Origin: Candidatus Rokuibacteriota bacterium
GTDB lineage: Bacteria; Methylomirabilota; Methylomirabilia; Rokubacteriales; CSP1-6
Assembly (NCBI GenBank): GCA_003220495.1
Contig: QHSP01000037.1
Span: forward strand, 1 to 64,000
Direction of reading: 5' to 3'
Length of the DNA: 64,000 bases
Each line of letters starts with the position of its first letter. Position 1 is the stretch's first letter. A program made the translations under genes and the position numbers. The notes under the pieces are model-generated. The model was not told the origin of the DNA, ran no database searches, and saw nothing but the letters and a program-made list of their open reading frames with translations. Below, in pieces: positions 28,222-39,170 of this stretch.

Positions 28222-30661
28222 CTGAGGCGAACGGTCTGGAGACTACCGCCTCGGCCGGCTGGCCGAACGCGGACTCGACCACGAGCGGCTCCTTGAACGT
28301 GAACAGCGGTAGCCGCTCGGGCCCGACGCGCGCCGGCTTGCCGGCCCGCTTCAGATCGAGCGCCTTCAGAATCTTGTCGGGAGTGATCGGGACCTCGTCG
28401 ATGCGAATCCCCAGCGCGTGGTGGATGGCGTTCGCGATCGCCGGGATCACCGGCAGGAGCGGCCCCTGGCCCGCTTCCTTGGCGCCGAACGGCCCCTCGG
28501 GGTCGTCGGTCTCGACGAGGATCGTGTGGATGTCGGGCGTCTCGAGCGTGGTCGGACTCTTGTAGTCGAGCATCGATGGGTGCTTGTGCAGATTCTTTCT
28601 GAAGACCTGCTCCTCCATCAAGGCTTCGCCGATCCCCATGTACACCGAGCCCTCGACCTGGCCCTCGACCAGCAGCGGGTTCAGCGCGCGCCCGATGTCG
28701 TGACCGATCCACACGTTCTCGAGCTCGACGGTGCCGGTATCCTCGTCGACCGTCAGCTCGACGACGCACGCCGAATACGAGTAGCAGGGCGACGGGCCGA
28801 CGCCCCCGCCCTTGTACTTGCCCGCGCGCTTGGGCGGCGCGTACGAGCCGGGAAAGGCGAGGACGCCGTGCAGCGCCTCGCCGAGCTCGACGGCCCGCGC
28901 GAACGGTACCGCCTTGTCCCAGTCGTCGGGCACGCCGACCTTCCGCTCGCGCGCGACGAGCGCCGCCGGGCTGACCTCGAGCTTGCGCGCGACCGCTTTG
29001 AAGATGGCGTCGCGGAGCCGCTCGGCCGCCTGGATCGCCGCCATCCCGCACATGAGCGTCACTCGCGAGGAGTAGGAGCCGAGATCGACCGGCGTCAGGC
29101 TCGTGTCGGCCGGATGCACGTGGACGTCCTTCGGCTCGATGCCGAGCACCTCCGCGGTCAGATACGCGAGGATCGAATCGGATCCCTGGCCGATGTCGGT
29201 GGCGCCGCAGAGGACGGCAACACCACCGCTGCGATCGGCGCGCACGATCACGCCCGAGTGGGGCATGTCGTTCCAGTAGATCGCCGTGCCGGCGCCCGTG
29301 AGATACGCGGAGCACGCGATTCCCAGGCCGCGCTTCTTCGGAGAGCGGCGCGGCGCCTGCCTGGCAGACACGCCGAAACGCGCGCGCTTGTCCCGCCAGC
29401 CCGAGGCTTCGACGACCTTATCGATGCACTCGCCGAGCCCGATCGTCGTCACCGTCAGATGGTTCGCCGTCTTCGTGAACGGCTCGGCAACGATCCGGCG
29501 CCGCATGTCGGCTGGATCGAGCCCGAGTTGCTCGGCGGCCTTGTCGAGCTGACATTCGAGGGCGAAGCGGGGCTGGACCGTGCCGTGGCCACGCTTGGGT
29601 CCGCACGGCGGCTTGTTGGTGAAGATGCGCGCGCCCTCGAACTTGTACACCGGAATCTTGTAGGTGACCGGATTGATCACGCCGGTGTAGAAGGTGGAGG
29701 CCACGCCGTAGGAGCCGTACGCGCCGCCGTCGAGCCACGTGCGCAGGTGGCAGCCGGTGATGTCGCCCTCTCGCGTGAAGCCGGTCCGGATCCACATGAG
29801 GACCGGATGACGACCGCGGTGGGTATAGAAGACCTCTTCGCGCGTCAGCGCGATCTTCACCGGCCGTCCCGTCAGCTTCGAGAGCTGGCAGGCCACGATC
29901 TCGTGCGCGAAGGGATCGGTCTTGCCGCCGAAGCCGCCGCCGACCGGCGTTGCGATCACGCGGATGTGGGCGGCCGGCGTGTCGAGGACTTTCGCGAGCA
30001 CCCGGTGGACATAGTGCGGCGTCTGCGTCGAGGACCAGAGGGTCAGCTTGCCGTCGCGCGCCCAGTGGGCGACGGCGGCGTGCTGCTCCATCGGCAGATG
30101 GTTGTTGCCCTCGAAGAAGAAGACGTCCTCACGGACCAGGTCGGCGCCCTCCAGCGCCGCCTCGACGTCACCGAACTGGAGCGCGACGTTCTTGTGCACG
30201 TTGGGACCATCGCCGTACTCGTGGATCATGACCTCGGGGTGCGCGAGCGAGTCGAAGATCGACATGAGCGCGGGAAGCGGCTCGTAGTCGACCTCGATCA
30301 GCCGACACGCCTGCTCGGCCGTTTCCTCGTCGACGGCGGCCACGGCGGCGACGGGGTCGCCGACCATCCGGACCTTGTCGGCGCAGAGGGCTTCCTCGTC
30401 CTGCGACACGGGCAGGATCCCGAACTTCACACGCGGCAGGTCGTCGGCCGTGACGACCGCGACCACGCCGGGCAGCGCGCGGGCGCGCGAGGTGTCGATC
30501 GACCGGATGCGCGCGTGGGCGTGGGCGCTGCGCAGGAGCTTGGCGTACGCCATGCGCGGCAGGAAGAGATCGTCCGCGTACTTCGTCTCGCCCACCACCT
30601 TCGCCCACGCGTCGACCTTCGGGAGCGGCCGGCCGATGACCGCGAACTCGTTCTTGGTCAT
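28208..30661 (-). CDS. hcrA: 4-hydroxybenzoyl-CoA reductase-like molybdopterin subunit (HcrA-type)
   Basis: MTKNEFAVIGRPLPKVDAWAKVVGETKYADD, TPVGGGFGGKTDPFAHEIVA, xanthine dehydrogenase family architecture. Confidence 0.87.
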   Translation of the reverse strand: MTKNEFAVIGRPLPKVDAWAKVVGETKYADDLFLPRMAYAKLLRSAHAHARIRSIDTSRARALPGVVAVVTADDLPRVKFGILPVSQDEEALCADKVRMVGDPVAAVAAVDEETAEQACRLIEVDYEPLPALMSIFDSLAHPEVMIHEYGDGPNVHKNVALQFGDVEAALEGADLVREDVFFFEGNNHLPMEQHAAVAHWARDGKLTLWSSTQTPHYVHRVLAKVLDTPAAHIRVIATPVGGGFGGKTDPFAHEIVACQLSKLTGRPVKIALTREEVFYTHRGRHPVLMWIRTGFTREGDITGCHLRTWLDGGAYGSYGVASTFYTGVINPVTYKIPVYKFEGARIFTNKPPCGPKRGHGTVQPRFALECQLDKAAEQLGLDPADMRRRIVAEPFTKTANHLTVTTIGLGECIDKVVEASGWRDKRARFGVSARQAPRRSPKKRGLGIACSAYLTGAGTAIYWNDMPHSGVIVRADRSGGVAVLCGATDIGQGSDSILAYLTAEVLGIEPKDVHVHPADTSLTPVDLGSYSSRVTLMCGMAAIQAAERLRDAIFKAVARKLEVSPAALVARERKVGVPDDWDKAVPFARAVELGEALHGVLAFPGSYAPPKRAGKYKGGGVGPSPCYSYSACVVELTVDEDTGTVELENVWIGHDIGRALNPLLVEGQVEGSVYMGIGEALMEEQVFRKNLHKHPSMLDYKSPTTLETPDIHTILVETDDPEGPFGAKEAGQGPLLPVIPAIANAIHHALGIRIDEVPITPDKILKALDLKRAGKPARVGPERLPLFTFKEPLVVESAFGQPAEAVVSRPFASDDKR

Positions 30662-31143
30662 GTACGGGCCTCCTGACGTCCCATTCGCAGGGCCGCGAGC
30701 TCCACGGCGTCGAGGATCTTCGTGTAGCCGGTGCAGCGGCAGAGGTTCCCGGCGAGCGCCTCCTTGACGTCCTTCCGAGTCGGGCTCGGCCGCCGGGCAA
30801 GGAGCGCCGTCGCGGTGAGCAGAATGCCAGGCGTGCAGTATCCGCACTGGGCCGCGCCGAGCTCGGCAAAGGCTTGCTGGAGCGGATGCAACTGTCCGCC
30901 TTCGGCCATTCCCTCGACCGTCGTGATCCGACGCCCCGCGGTCTCGATGGGAAGGGCCAGACACGACAGCACGGGCTCGCCGTCGACCAGCACGGTGCAG
31001 GTGCCGCACTCGCCAAGCTCGCACCCGTGCTTGGTCCCGGTGAGCTCGAGGTCCTCGCGGAGCACCTCGAGCAGCGTCTTGTGCACCGGCACGAGCGCTT
31101 CGCGGAACTCGCCGTTGACGTTCAGGGCCACGCGCACCTTCAT
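30658..31143 (-). CDS. hcrC: [2Fe-2S] subunit of 4-hydroxybenzoyl-CoA reductase-like enzyme (HcrC-type)
   Basis: GCELGECGTCTVLVDGEPVLSC and CGYCTPG...NLCRCTGYTKI. Confidence 0.88.
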   Translation of the reverse strand: MKVRVALNVNGEFREALVPVHKTLLEVLREDLELTGTKHGCELGECGTCTVLVDGEPVLSCLALPIETAGRRITTVEGMAEGGQLHPLQQAFAELGAAQCGYCTPGILLTATALLARRPSPTRKDVKEALAGNLCRCTGYTKILDAVELAALRMGRQEART

Positions 31144-31270
31144 CGGAAGCTCCACCGGCCTGACCTGGATTTACTGGGGCTTAAGAACACTTTAAAAATA
31201 CTGAATCTGCGGAATCCCTGTCAAGCGCGAAACCTTGGGCCACGAAACCGCGGGCGGCTAAGATACCCCC

Positions 31271-32098
31271 GTGCCATTCGCCAGGACCGACGACCGGGTG
31301 CGGCTCTACTACGAGGAGCACGGCCGCGGCGGCACCCCCCTGGTGCTCGCCTACGGTATCGGCGGCAACGCCGACATGTGGGACGTGAATCGGGACGCGC
31401 TCTCGGCCCACCACCGGCTCGTCCTCTGGGAACCGCGCGGCCACGCCCGGTCCGACAGCCCCGAGGACCCGGCCAAGTACTCGTTCCAGCGCTGGGCGCT
31501 CGATCTCAAGGCGGTGCTCGACCACCTGAGGATCCGGAAGGCGCACGTGGGCGGCCTCTCGCTCGGCGGGGGGATCGCGACTCGCTTCGCCCTCGGATTC
31601 CCGGCGCGCGTCCGGTCGCTGGTCGTGACGAACTCGTCCTCGGCCGCCGGGCTGCCGCTCTCGGTCGAGAACCTCGTCATGCGCGCGCGCTCGATCGAGA
31701 TCACCTTGACGAAGGGCATGGACGCCATGGCCGAGTTCGCGATGGCGGCCAATCCGAACGTGTCCGAGCGGCTCTTGATCGAGCCGTCCGCCAAGGCGGA
31801 GTTCTACGACGAGTACCGTCGGCTCTCACCCATCGGCTATGCGAACTCCCTTCGCGCCCTGCTCGCGATGGACCACATCACCGACCAGCTGCCGCGCCTG
31901 CGCGTGCCGGTGCTGCTCATCGGCGGCGACCGCGACCCCTCCCTCGCGTCGATGAAGGTGATGCACCACAAAATCCGTGGCTCGAAGCTGGTGATGCTTT
32001 CGCCGGCGAGCCACTTCGGCAACCGCGACCAGCCCGAGGCCTGGAACCGGACCGTGCTCGACTTCCTGGCCCGCTGCGATCGGCGGACAAGGGGGTAG
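31271..32098 (+). CDS. Alpha/beta hydrolase (enol-lactonase-like)
   Basis: GTG start; WEPRGHARSDSP, HVGGLSLGGGIATRFAL, LLIGGDRDPS. Confidence 0.87.
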   Translation: MPFARTDDRVRLYYEEHGRGGTPLVLAYGIGGNADMWDVNRDALSAHHRLVLWEPRGHARSDSPEDPAKYSFQRWALDLKAVLDHLRIRKAHVGGLSLGGGIATRFALGFPARVRSLVVTNSSSAAGLPLSVENLVMRARSIEITLTKGMDAMAEFAMAANPNVSERLLIEPSAKAEFYDEYRRLSPIGYANSLRALLAMDHITDQLPRLRVPVLLIGGDRDPSLASMKVMHHKIRGSKLVMLSPASHFGNRDQPEAWNRTVLDFLARCDRRTRG

Positions 32099-32104
32099 TC
32101 GCCG

Positions 32105-33454
<1,350 letters not shown>

Positions 33455-33582
33455 CGCCCCCGTCAACCCGGGACCGTCAAATCTGTCAAGGCGCGGCGGA
33501 GTGCCCGCGACCGCGCTCGGGCAACTTCTCGATTTCAAAGCCACGATGGTCCCTGGCACTGAACCTGCTCTCTACGAGGATC

Positions 33583-34020
33583 ATGGATTTCCGGGAGTCC
33601 GCGAGCCGGCGCTGGATCCTGGTCGCGGACGGCGATGAGGCCTCGGCGCGGTTCGTGGCCAGCTTTCTCCTTCAGGCGCGCCTGCGCGCCTATCCAACGG
33701 CGCGCGGGCTCGAGGCCATGCAGCTCGTCGGGCGGTTTCGCCTCGGTCTCGCGGTGGTCGACGTGCATCTGCTCGACATGCCGGGTTGCGACCTCGTCAG
33801 GAAGCTGCGCTCGATCGAGCCGGCGCTCCCTGTCGTCATGACGACAGGCGACTACAGTCCCGCGACCGAGGTCCAGGCACGCCAGCTCGGAATCATCCAG
33901 TACATCCACAAGCCGATCGATCTGCAGCGGCTTGATCGAGTCGTCTCTCGGATTTTCAGCCCCGACGGGGAGACGGCCCCGCGGATCACCGTCGCCTCCG
34001 ACGGGAACGCGCAGACGTGA
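33583..34020 (+). CDS. Stand-alone receiver-domain protein
   Basis: WILVADGDEASARF, LAVVDVHLLDMPG, VVMTTGDYS, IHKPIDLQRL. Confidence 0.82.
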   Translation: MDFRESASRRWILVADGDEASARFVASFLLQARLRAYPTARGLEAMQLVGRFRLGLAVVDVHLLDMPGCDLVRKLRSIEPALPVVMTTGDYSPATEVQARQLGIIQYIHKPIDLQRLDRVVSRIFSPDGETAPRITVASDGNAQT

Positions 34021-34352
34021 CGCGCTCGGGACAATACGCCTGCGTCCTCGGCGGGCTGCTGATCTGTCTGGCGCTGACGATCGGCTTCGTCGGGTCGCCC
34101 CCGCCCGTCCCGAAGCCCTCCCCGGCCGGTGGTGACGACATCCCGTTCCCCACATGGGACGTTCCGACGTGGGACGCGAAGAGCTCGAGCGCGCGCCCGC
34201 GCGTGCCCGCGACGATCGTTCCCGAGGGGATGGCCGTGCTGCTCCTGACCGTCGTCTGGACGGCGGGTTGCGCGCTCCTGTCCGGGCGGCTCGGGCAAGA
34301 CTCCCTGCGACGGGTCCTTGCGGCCCTGAGCCGCCGGCGGAGCTTCGGGTAG
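34017..34352 (+). CDS. Small membrane protein, two predicted TM segments
   Basis: ATGA overlap with receiver gene; YACVLGGLLICLALTIGFVG and GMAVLLLTVVWTAGCALL. Confidence 0.6.
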   Translation: MTRSGQYACVLGGLLICLALTIGFVGSPPPVPKPSPAGGDDIPFPTWDVPTWDAKSSSARPRVPATIVPEGMAVLLLTVVWTAGCALLSGRLGQDSLRRVLAALSRRRSFG

Positions 34353-37300
34353 TGGACCGCTCGGGCCGCGAGCGGAGATCGCAGGGCAGCGCCGGCGTCG
34401 ACGCCTCCGAGGCGCTGGCGGGCAAGCTGCGCACGCTGATCCAGCTCATCGAGCTCATCTCCTCTTCGCTCGATACCGACGAGATCCTCCGCCAGATCGC
34501 GGCCGCGGCGGTCCGGCTCACCGACGCGCGCTGCGTGTCGCTCTGGGTCGCCGACGAGGCCAGCCGCACGGTCGAGCTGCGCGCATGCTCCGACGCGGCG
34601 ATCGGCGCGGGGCACCCCAGCCCTCGCCTCGGCTACGGTCAGGGCGTCGCCGGATGGGTGACGCTCCACGACGAGCCCATCAAGGCCGACGACCTCAGCC
34701 GAACGCCCATGATCGCGCGCGAGTGGTATGCCGCTCACGGCCTCCGGAACCTGTACGCCCTGCCGATCGTCTACCAGGACTCCGTGGTCGGTGTCCTCGT
34801 GCTCATGGGCGAGCAGCCCTTCGACCTCGAGAGCGAGGAGTACGAGATCCTCGAAGCCTTGATCGCGGAGGCGGGGGCGGCGATTCGCAACTCCCGCCTC
34901 CTGGCGGAGAGTGAGCGGCGCCGCCGCACGGCCGAGGCCCTGGCGGAGCTGAGCCGCCTGAGCAGCGAAACGCTCGACCTCGGGACCGTCGCGCGGCGCG
35001 TGGTGGAAAGCGTCCGGACCCTGCTGGGCGCTCGAGAGTCCGCGCTCTACCGGCTCGTTCCCGAGACCGGCGATCTGGCGGCGCTCGCGCTCATGGGCGA
35101 GCGGGAGCAGGCGCTGGGGCCCGGAGCGATCTTCCCGCGCGGCACCGGCGTCATCGGTCTCGCCGCGCGCGAGCGCCGCCCCATCGCCACGTCGAACTTC
35201 GCCGACGACCCGCGCATTCAGCACGACCCGACGATCCTCGAGCGCCTGGAAGGCGCGTCGTATCGGGCCGTCCTCGCCCTGCCGCTCCTTCTCAAGGACC
35301 GTGTCATCGGCGCGCTCGCGGTCTGCGACAACGCGGGCCGCGTCTTCCTCGAGAGCGAGATTCGTCTGGCCCAGGCGTTCGCGGATCACGCGGCGCTGGT
35401 GCTGGAGAGCGTCCAGCTGTTCGACGACGCGACCAGGCGACGCCACGAGGTCGACGTGCTCGCCGAGGTCGTCGGGCAGATCAACAGCTCGCTCGACCTC
35501 GCGGGGATCCTCGCGCGAATCGCCACCGGCGCCTGTGAGCTGACCGGCGCCGACGGCGCCCAGATCGCTCTCCGAGAGCCCGGCACCGACGGCGTGCGGG
35601 TGATCCACCGACGCGGCGCGCGCAGCGCGGCGGACGACGCGCTCATCGGCCTCGTGATCCAGCCCGGAAAGGGCGCGGGCGGCCTCGTCCTGACGACCGG
35701 ACAGCCGTTCAGGACGAGGAACTACGCCGAGGATCCCCGGATCACCCGAGAGTACGCCGACCGGGTCGCGGCCGCGGGTGTCGTCGCGCAGATCGTCATG
35801 CCCATCCAGGACGGCGAGCTCAAGGGGCTGCTGTACGTCTTCAATCGCACCGCGCGCGCTTTCACCGACCGGGACGAGGCGGCCCTCAGCCGCCTGGCCA
35901 ACCACGCGGCCGTCGCGATCGGGAACGCGCACCTGCTCGGCGAGATGGAGCGACGCCGGCGCGAGGCCGAGATCCTCGCCGAAGTGGGCCGGTTGGTCTC
36001 GCAATCCCTCGAGCCGGACGAAGTCGGACAGCGCATCGTCGAGAGCGTCGGCCCTCTTCTCGGCTCTGCCATGGCCACCCTCTACCGGATCAGCCTCGAG
36101 ACCGGCGACTTCGTGCTGCTGGCGAGCGCGGGCGTCGGTGTCGACTGGAATCACACGCTCCCGCGCGGCACCGCGGCGGTCGGCCTCGCGGTACGCGAGG
36201 GTCGGCCGGTGTCGACGCCGGACGCCCTCGCCGACCCGCGCATCACCCTCGCCCCCGAGACCCGCGCGGCGCTGGAGACCTTCGAGCATCGCGCGATCCT
36301 CGCGCTGCCGCTCGTCGCGGGAGAACGCGTCTTCGGCGCTCTCGCGGCGCTCGGGCGCACGGGTCGTGTCTTCACCCAGGATGAGATCCGACTCGCGCAG
36401 ACGTTCGTGGACCAGGCCGCAATCGCGCTCGACAACGCGCGGCTTCACTCCGAGACGACACGCCGGAAGTGGGAGGCCGAGGTCCTGGCGGGCATCGGCC
36501 GGCTGGTCACCGAGTCGCTCGACGCCGACGAGGTCGCGGGCCGGATCGCCGACAGCCTGCGCGCGCTCCTCGGTGGCCTCTCCTCGGTGCTGGTCCGGGT
36601 CGAGCCGGTCAGCGGCGCGCTCATCGGTCGCCACATGGGGGCCGACGGCTCGGTCTACGACATCGTCTTCCCTGCGGGCACCGGCGCGATGGGCCGCGCC
36701 GTCAGCACCCGCCGCCCGGTCGCCACGACGAACGTTCTCACCGATCCGCGGATCGCGCTGACTCCCGAGCTCCGCGAGTCGCTCCAGTCGCGGCCGCACC
36801 GGGCGGCGCTCGCGCTGCCGATGATCGTCGACGACCGGGTCGTCGGCGCCATCGCCGTCGGCGACCACGAAGGCCGCACCTACGACAGCGACGAGGTGCG
36901 CCTGGCGCAGGCGTTCGTGGACCAAGCGGCCATGGCGCTCGAGAAGGCGCGCCTCTTCGAGGACTCGGAGTGGCGGCGGCGCGAGGCCGAGATCTTCGCA
37001 GAGCTCGCGAGCCAGATCACCGCCTCGCTCGACCTCGACACGATCTTGAGAAACGTGTGCGAGGCGGCGCGCGAGCTCTGCCGGGCGGACCTCGGCGTCA
37101 TCGCCACGCGCGATTCCGCGACCCAGGCCATGCTGCTCCGCCAATGGCCCGGCGCGCCCGCGGTTCCGGTCGGGAAGATCACGCCGGGGGAAGGGCTGGC
37201 CGGCCAGGTGCTGCTGACCGGCCGTCCGATCCGGACGGAAGACTACCTGCACGATCCGCGCTTCAGGAACGATCCTCAGCCGCTGACGCAGGTGGAAAGT

Positions 37301-39169
37301 GTCGAGGCCGCGCTGGCCGTGCCGATCCAGACCGAGGCGCGGGTCGAAGGGCTCCTCGCCGTGTACAACCGCTCGCCGCGACCGTTCAGCGACCGGGACG
37401 AGGCCCGGCTCGCGCGGCTGGCCGCACAGACCGCGATCGCGATCCGCAACGCGCAGCTGTTCGAGGCGCGGCGCTCCTATCAAGCGCGCCTCGAGGCGCT
37501 TCTGGCCGTGAGCCACGAGCTGTCGAGGATTCAACCGGTCGAAGAGCTCCTCGGCGCGATCGCGACGGCGTGCGGCGAGGTCCTCGAGTCCGAGTCCGTC
37601 GGCTTTCGCCTGGTGGAGGGTGACGAGCTCGTCGTCGCCCGGCTACTGGGCGACACCAAGGAGGCGATGTCGACCCCTCGAATCAAGTTCGGCGAGAGCC
37701 TGAGCGGCATCGTCGCGAGCACGGGAGCGCCGCTCAGGCTGGACGACGTGACCGAGGACACGCGGCTCATCCCGGCGCACCGAAGCGCCGTCAAGCGGCT
37801 GGGCTACCGCGCGTTCCTCGGCGTGCCCATCAAGGTCGGCGAGCGGCTGATCGGCGTGCTGTCGATCCGGACGCGGCGGCCGGCCGGCTTCTCGAAAGAC
37901 GACGAGACGATCGCCACGGCGTTCGCGTCGCAGGCCGCGACGGCGCTGGAGAACGCCCGCCTGTTCCGCGAAGTCCAGGTCGCCGCCGAGGAGGTCTCGC
38001 GGGCTCAGGCAGCGCTGCTCCAGGCCCAGAAGATGGACGCGATCGGCCGTCTCGCGGGCGGCGTGGCACACGACTTCAACAACCTCCTCACGATCATCCA
38101 CGGCCGCTGCGAGATCCTCCGGAAGCGCTTCGAGCCGGGCACGAAGCCGCGCCAGGACCTCGATCTGATCCAGCAAACCGCTCACCGGGCTGCGGCGCTC
38201 ACCAGGCAGCTCCTGGCCTTCAGCCGACAGCAGGTGCTCCAGCCGCGTGTCCTGCAGCTCAACGGAGCCGTCGGCGAATCGGTCTCGATGCTCCAGCGGC
38301 TGATCGGCGAGCACATCACCTTGACGACCGTACCGGGCGCGCGGCGCGACCGGGTCAAGGCGGACCCCACCCAGCTCGAGCAGGTGCTGATGAACCTCGC
38401 GATCAACGCCCGCGACGCGATGCCGCGAGGCGGCCGGCTCACCATCGAGACGGCCGACGTGGAGCTCGACGAGGCCTTCGCGCGCGAGCACCCCGGAGCC
38501 GGCACCGGGTCACACGTCCGCCTGTCGGTGAGCGACGACGGCGTCGGGATGAGCGCCGAGATCCAGGCGCGCATCTTCGAGCCGTTCTTCACCACGAAGG
38601 AGAAGGGGCGCGGCACCGGGCTCGGGCTTTCCATGGTCTACGGTATCGTGAAGCAGCACGGCGGCTACATCGGCGTCCGGAGCCAAGAGGGCCAGGGGAC
38701 CACCTTCGAGATCTATCTGCCCTGCGCGAGCCTCACCGGCGAGCATCGCGCGGAGCAGGCGCCGGAGCGCGGCGGCGAATCGCGCGGCTCCGAGACGATC
38801 CTCCTGGTCGAGGACGAAGCCGACGTTCGCGAGCTGACCCGCGAGATCCTCGAGATGGCCGGCTACACCGTGCTGGAGGCGGCGCGTGGCGAGGAGGCGC
38901 TGCGCCTCTGCCGGGATTCAGCGGGGCCGATCGAGCTCCTGCTCACCGACGTGGTCATGCCCCAGATGAGCGGCCCCGAGCTCGCGCGCCAGGTGCTCAG
39001 GCTCCGCCCGGGAACGAGGGTCGTCTACATGTCGGGGTACACGGACGACGCGCTCGGCCACCACGGCGTCCTCGACCCGGATATCATCCTGCTGCCCAAG
39101 CCGTTCACGCCCGAGTCGCTGATGCACCACCTGCGCCTCGCCCTGGACGCGACCGCCAAGCGCGGCTAG
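34352..39169 (+). CDS. Hybrid histidine kinase with seven tandem GAF domains, HisKA, HATPase_c, REC
   Basis: GTG start at stop of upstream gene; seven GAF-like repeats, GGVAHDFNNLLTIIHGR, GRGTGLGLSMVYGIV, LLLTDVVMPQMSG. Confidence 0.88.
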   Translation: MDRSGRERRSQGSAGVDASEALAGKLRTLIQLIELISSSLDTDEILRQIAAAAVRLTDARCVSLWVADEASRTVELRACSDAAIGAGHPSPRLGYGQGVAGWVTLHDEPIKADDLSRTPMIAREWYAAHGLRNLYALPIVYQDSVVGVLVLMGEQPFDLESEEYEILEALIAEAGAAIRNSRLLAESERRRRTAEALAELSRLSSETLDLGTVARRVVESVRTLLGARESALYRLVPETGDLAALALMGEREQALGPGAIFPRGTGVIGLAARERRPIATSNFADDPRIQHDPTILERLEGASYRAVLALPLLLKDRVIGALAVCDNAGRVFLESEIRLAQAFADHAALVLESVQLFDDATRRRHEVDVLAEVVGQINSSLDLAGILARIATGACELTGADGAQIALREPGTDGVRVIHRRGARSAADDALIGLVIQPGKGAGGLVLTTGQPFRTRNYAEDPRITREYADRVAAAGVVAQIVMPIQDGELKGLLYVFNRTARAFTDRDEAALSRLANHAAVAIGNAHLLGEMERRRREAEILAEVGRLVSQSLEPDEVGQRIVESVGPLLGSAMATLYRISLETGDFVLLASAGVGVDWNHTLPRGTAAVGLAVREGRPVSTPDALADPRITLAPETRAALETFEHRAILALPLVAGERVFGALAALGRTGRVFTQDEIRLAQTFVDQAAIALDNARLHSETTRRKWEAEVLAGIGRLVTESLDADEVAGRIADSLRALLGGLSSVLVRVEPVSGALIGRHMGADGSVYDIVFPAGTGAMGRAVSTRRPVATTNVLTDPRIALTPELRESLQSRPHRAALALPMIVDDRVVGAIAVGDHEGRTYDSDEVRLAQAFVDQAAMALEKARLFEDSEWRRREAEIFAELASQITASLDLDTILRNVCEAARELCRADLGVIATRDSATQAMLLRQWPGAPAVPVGKITPGEGLAGQVLLTGRPIRTEDYLHDPRFRNDPQPLTQVESVEAALAVPIQTEARVEGLLAVYNRSPRPFSDRDEARLARLAAQTAIAIRNAQLFEARRSYQARLEALLAVSHELSRIQPVEELLGAIATACGEVLESESVGFRLVEGDELVVARLLGDTKEAMSTPRIKFGESLSGIVASTGAPLRLDDVTEDTRLIPAHRSAVKRLGYRAFLGVPIKVGERLIGVLSIRTRRPAGFSKDDETIATAFASQAATALENARLFREVQVAAEEVSRAQAALLQAQKMDAIGRLAGGVAHDFNNLLTIIHGRCEILRKRFEPGTKPRQDLDLIQQTAHRAAALTRQLLAFSRQQVLQPRVLQLNGAVGESVSMLQRLIGEHITLTTVPGARRDRVKADPTQLEQVLMNLAINARDAMPRGGRLTIETADVELDEAFAREHPGAGTGSHVRLSVSDDGVGMSAEIQARIFEPFFTTKEKGRGTGLGLSMVYGIVKQHGGYIGVRSQEGQGTTFEIYLPCASLTGEHRAEQAPERGGESRGSETILLVEDEADVRELTREILEMAGYTVLEAARGEEALRLCRDSAGPIELLLTDVVMPQMSGPELARQVLRLRPGTRVVYMSGYTDDALGHHGVLDPDIILLPKPFTPESLMHHLRLALDATAKRG

Positions 39170-39170
39170 C

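Noticed and set aside
33986-37534. 1182-aa minus-strand ORF
   Set aside because: Antisense shadow of the seven-GAF kinase; low-complexity Arg/Asp/His-rich translation with no domain, typical of GC-rich coding DNA.
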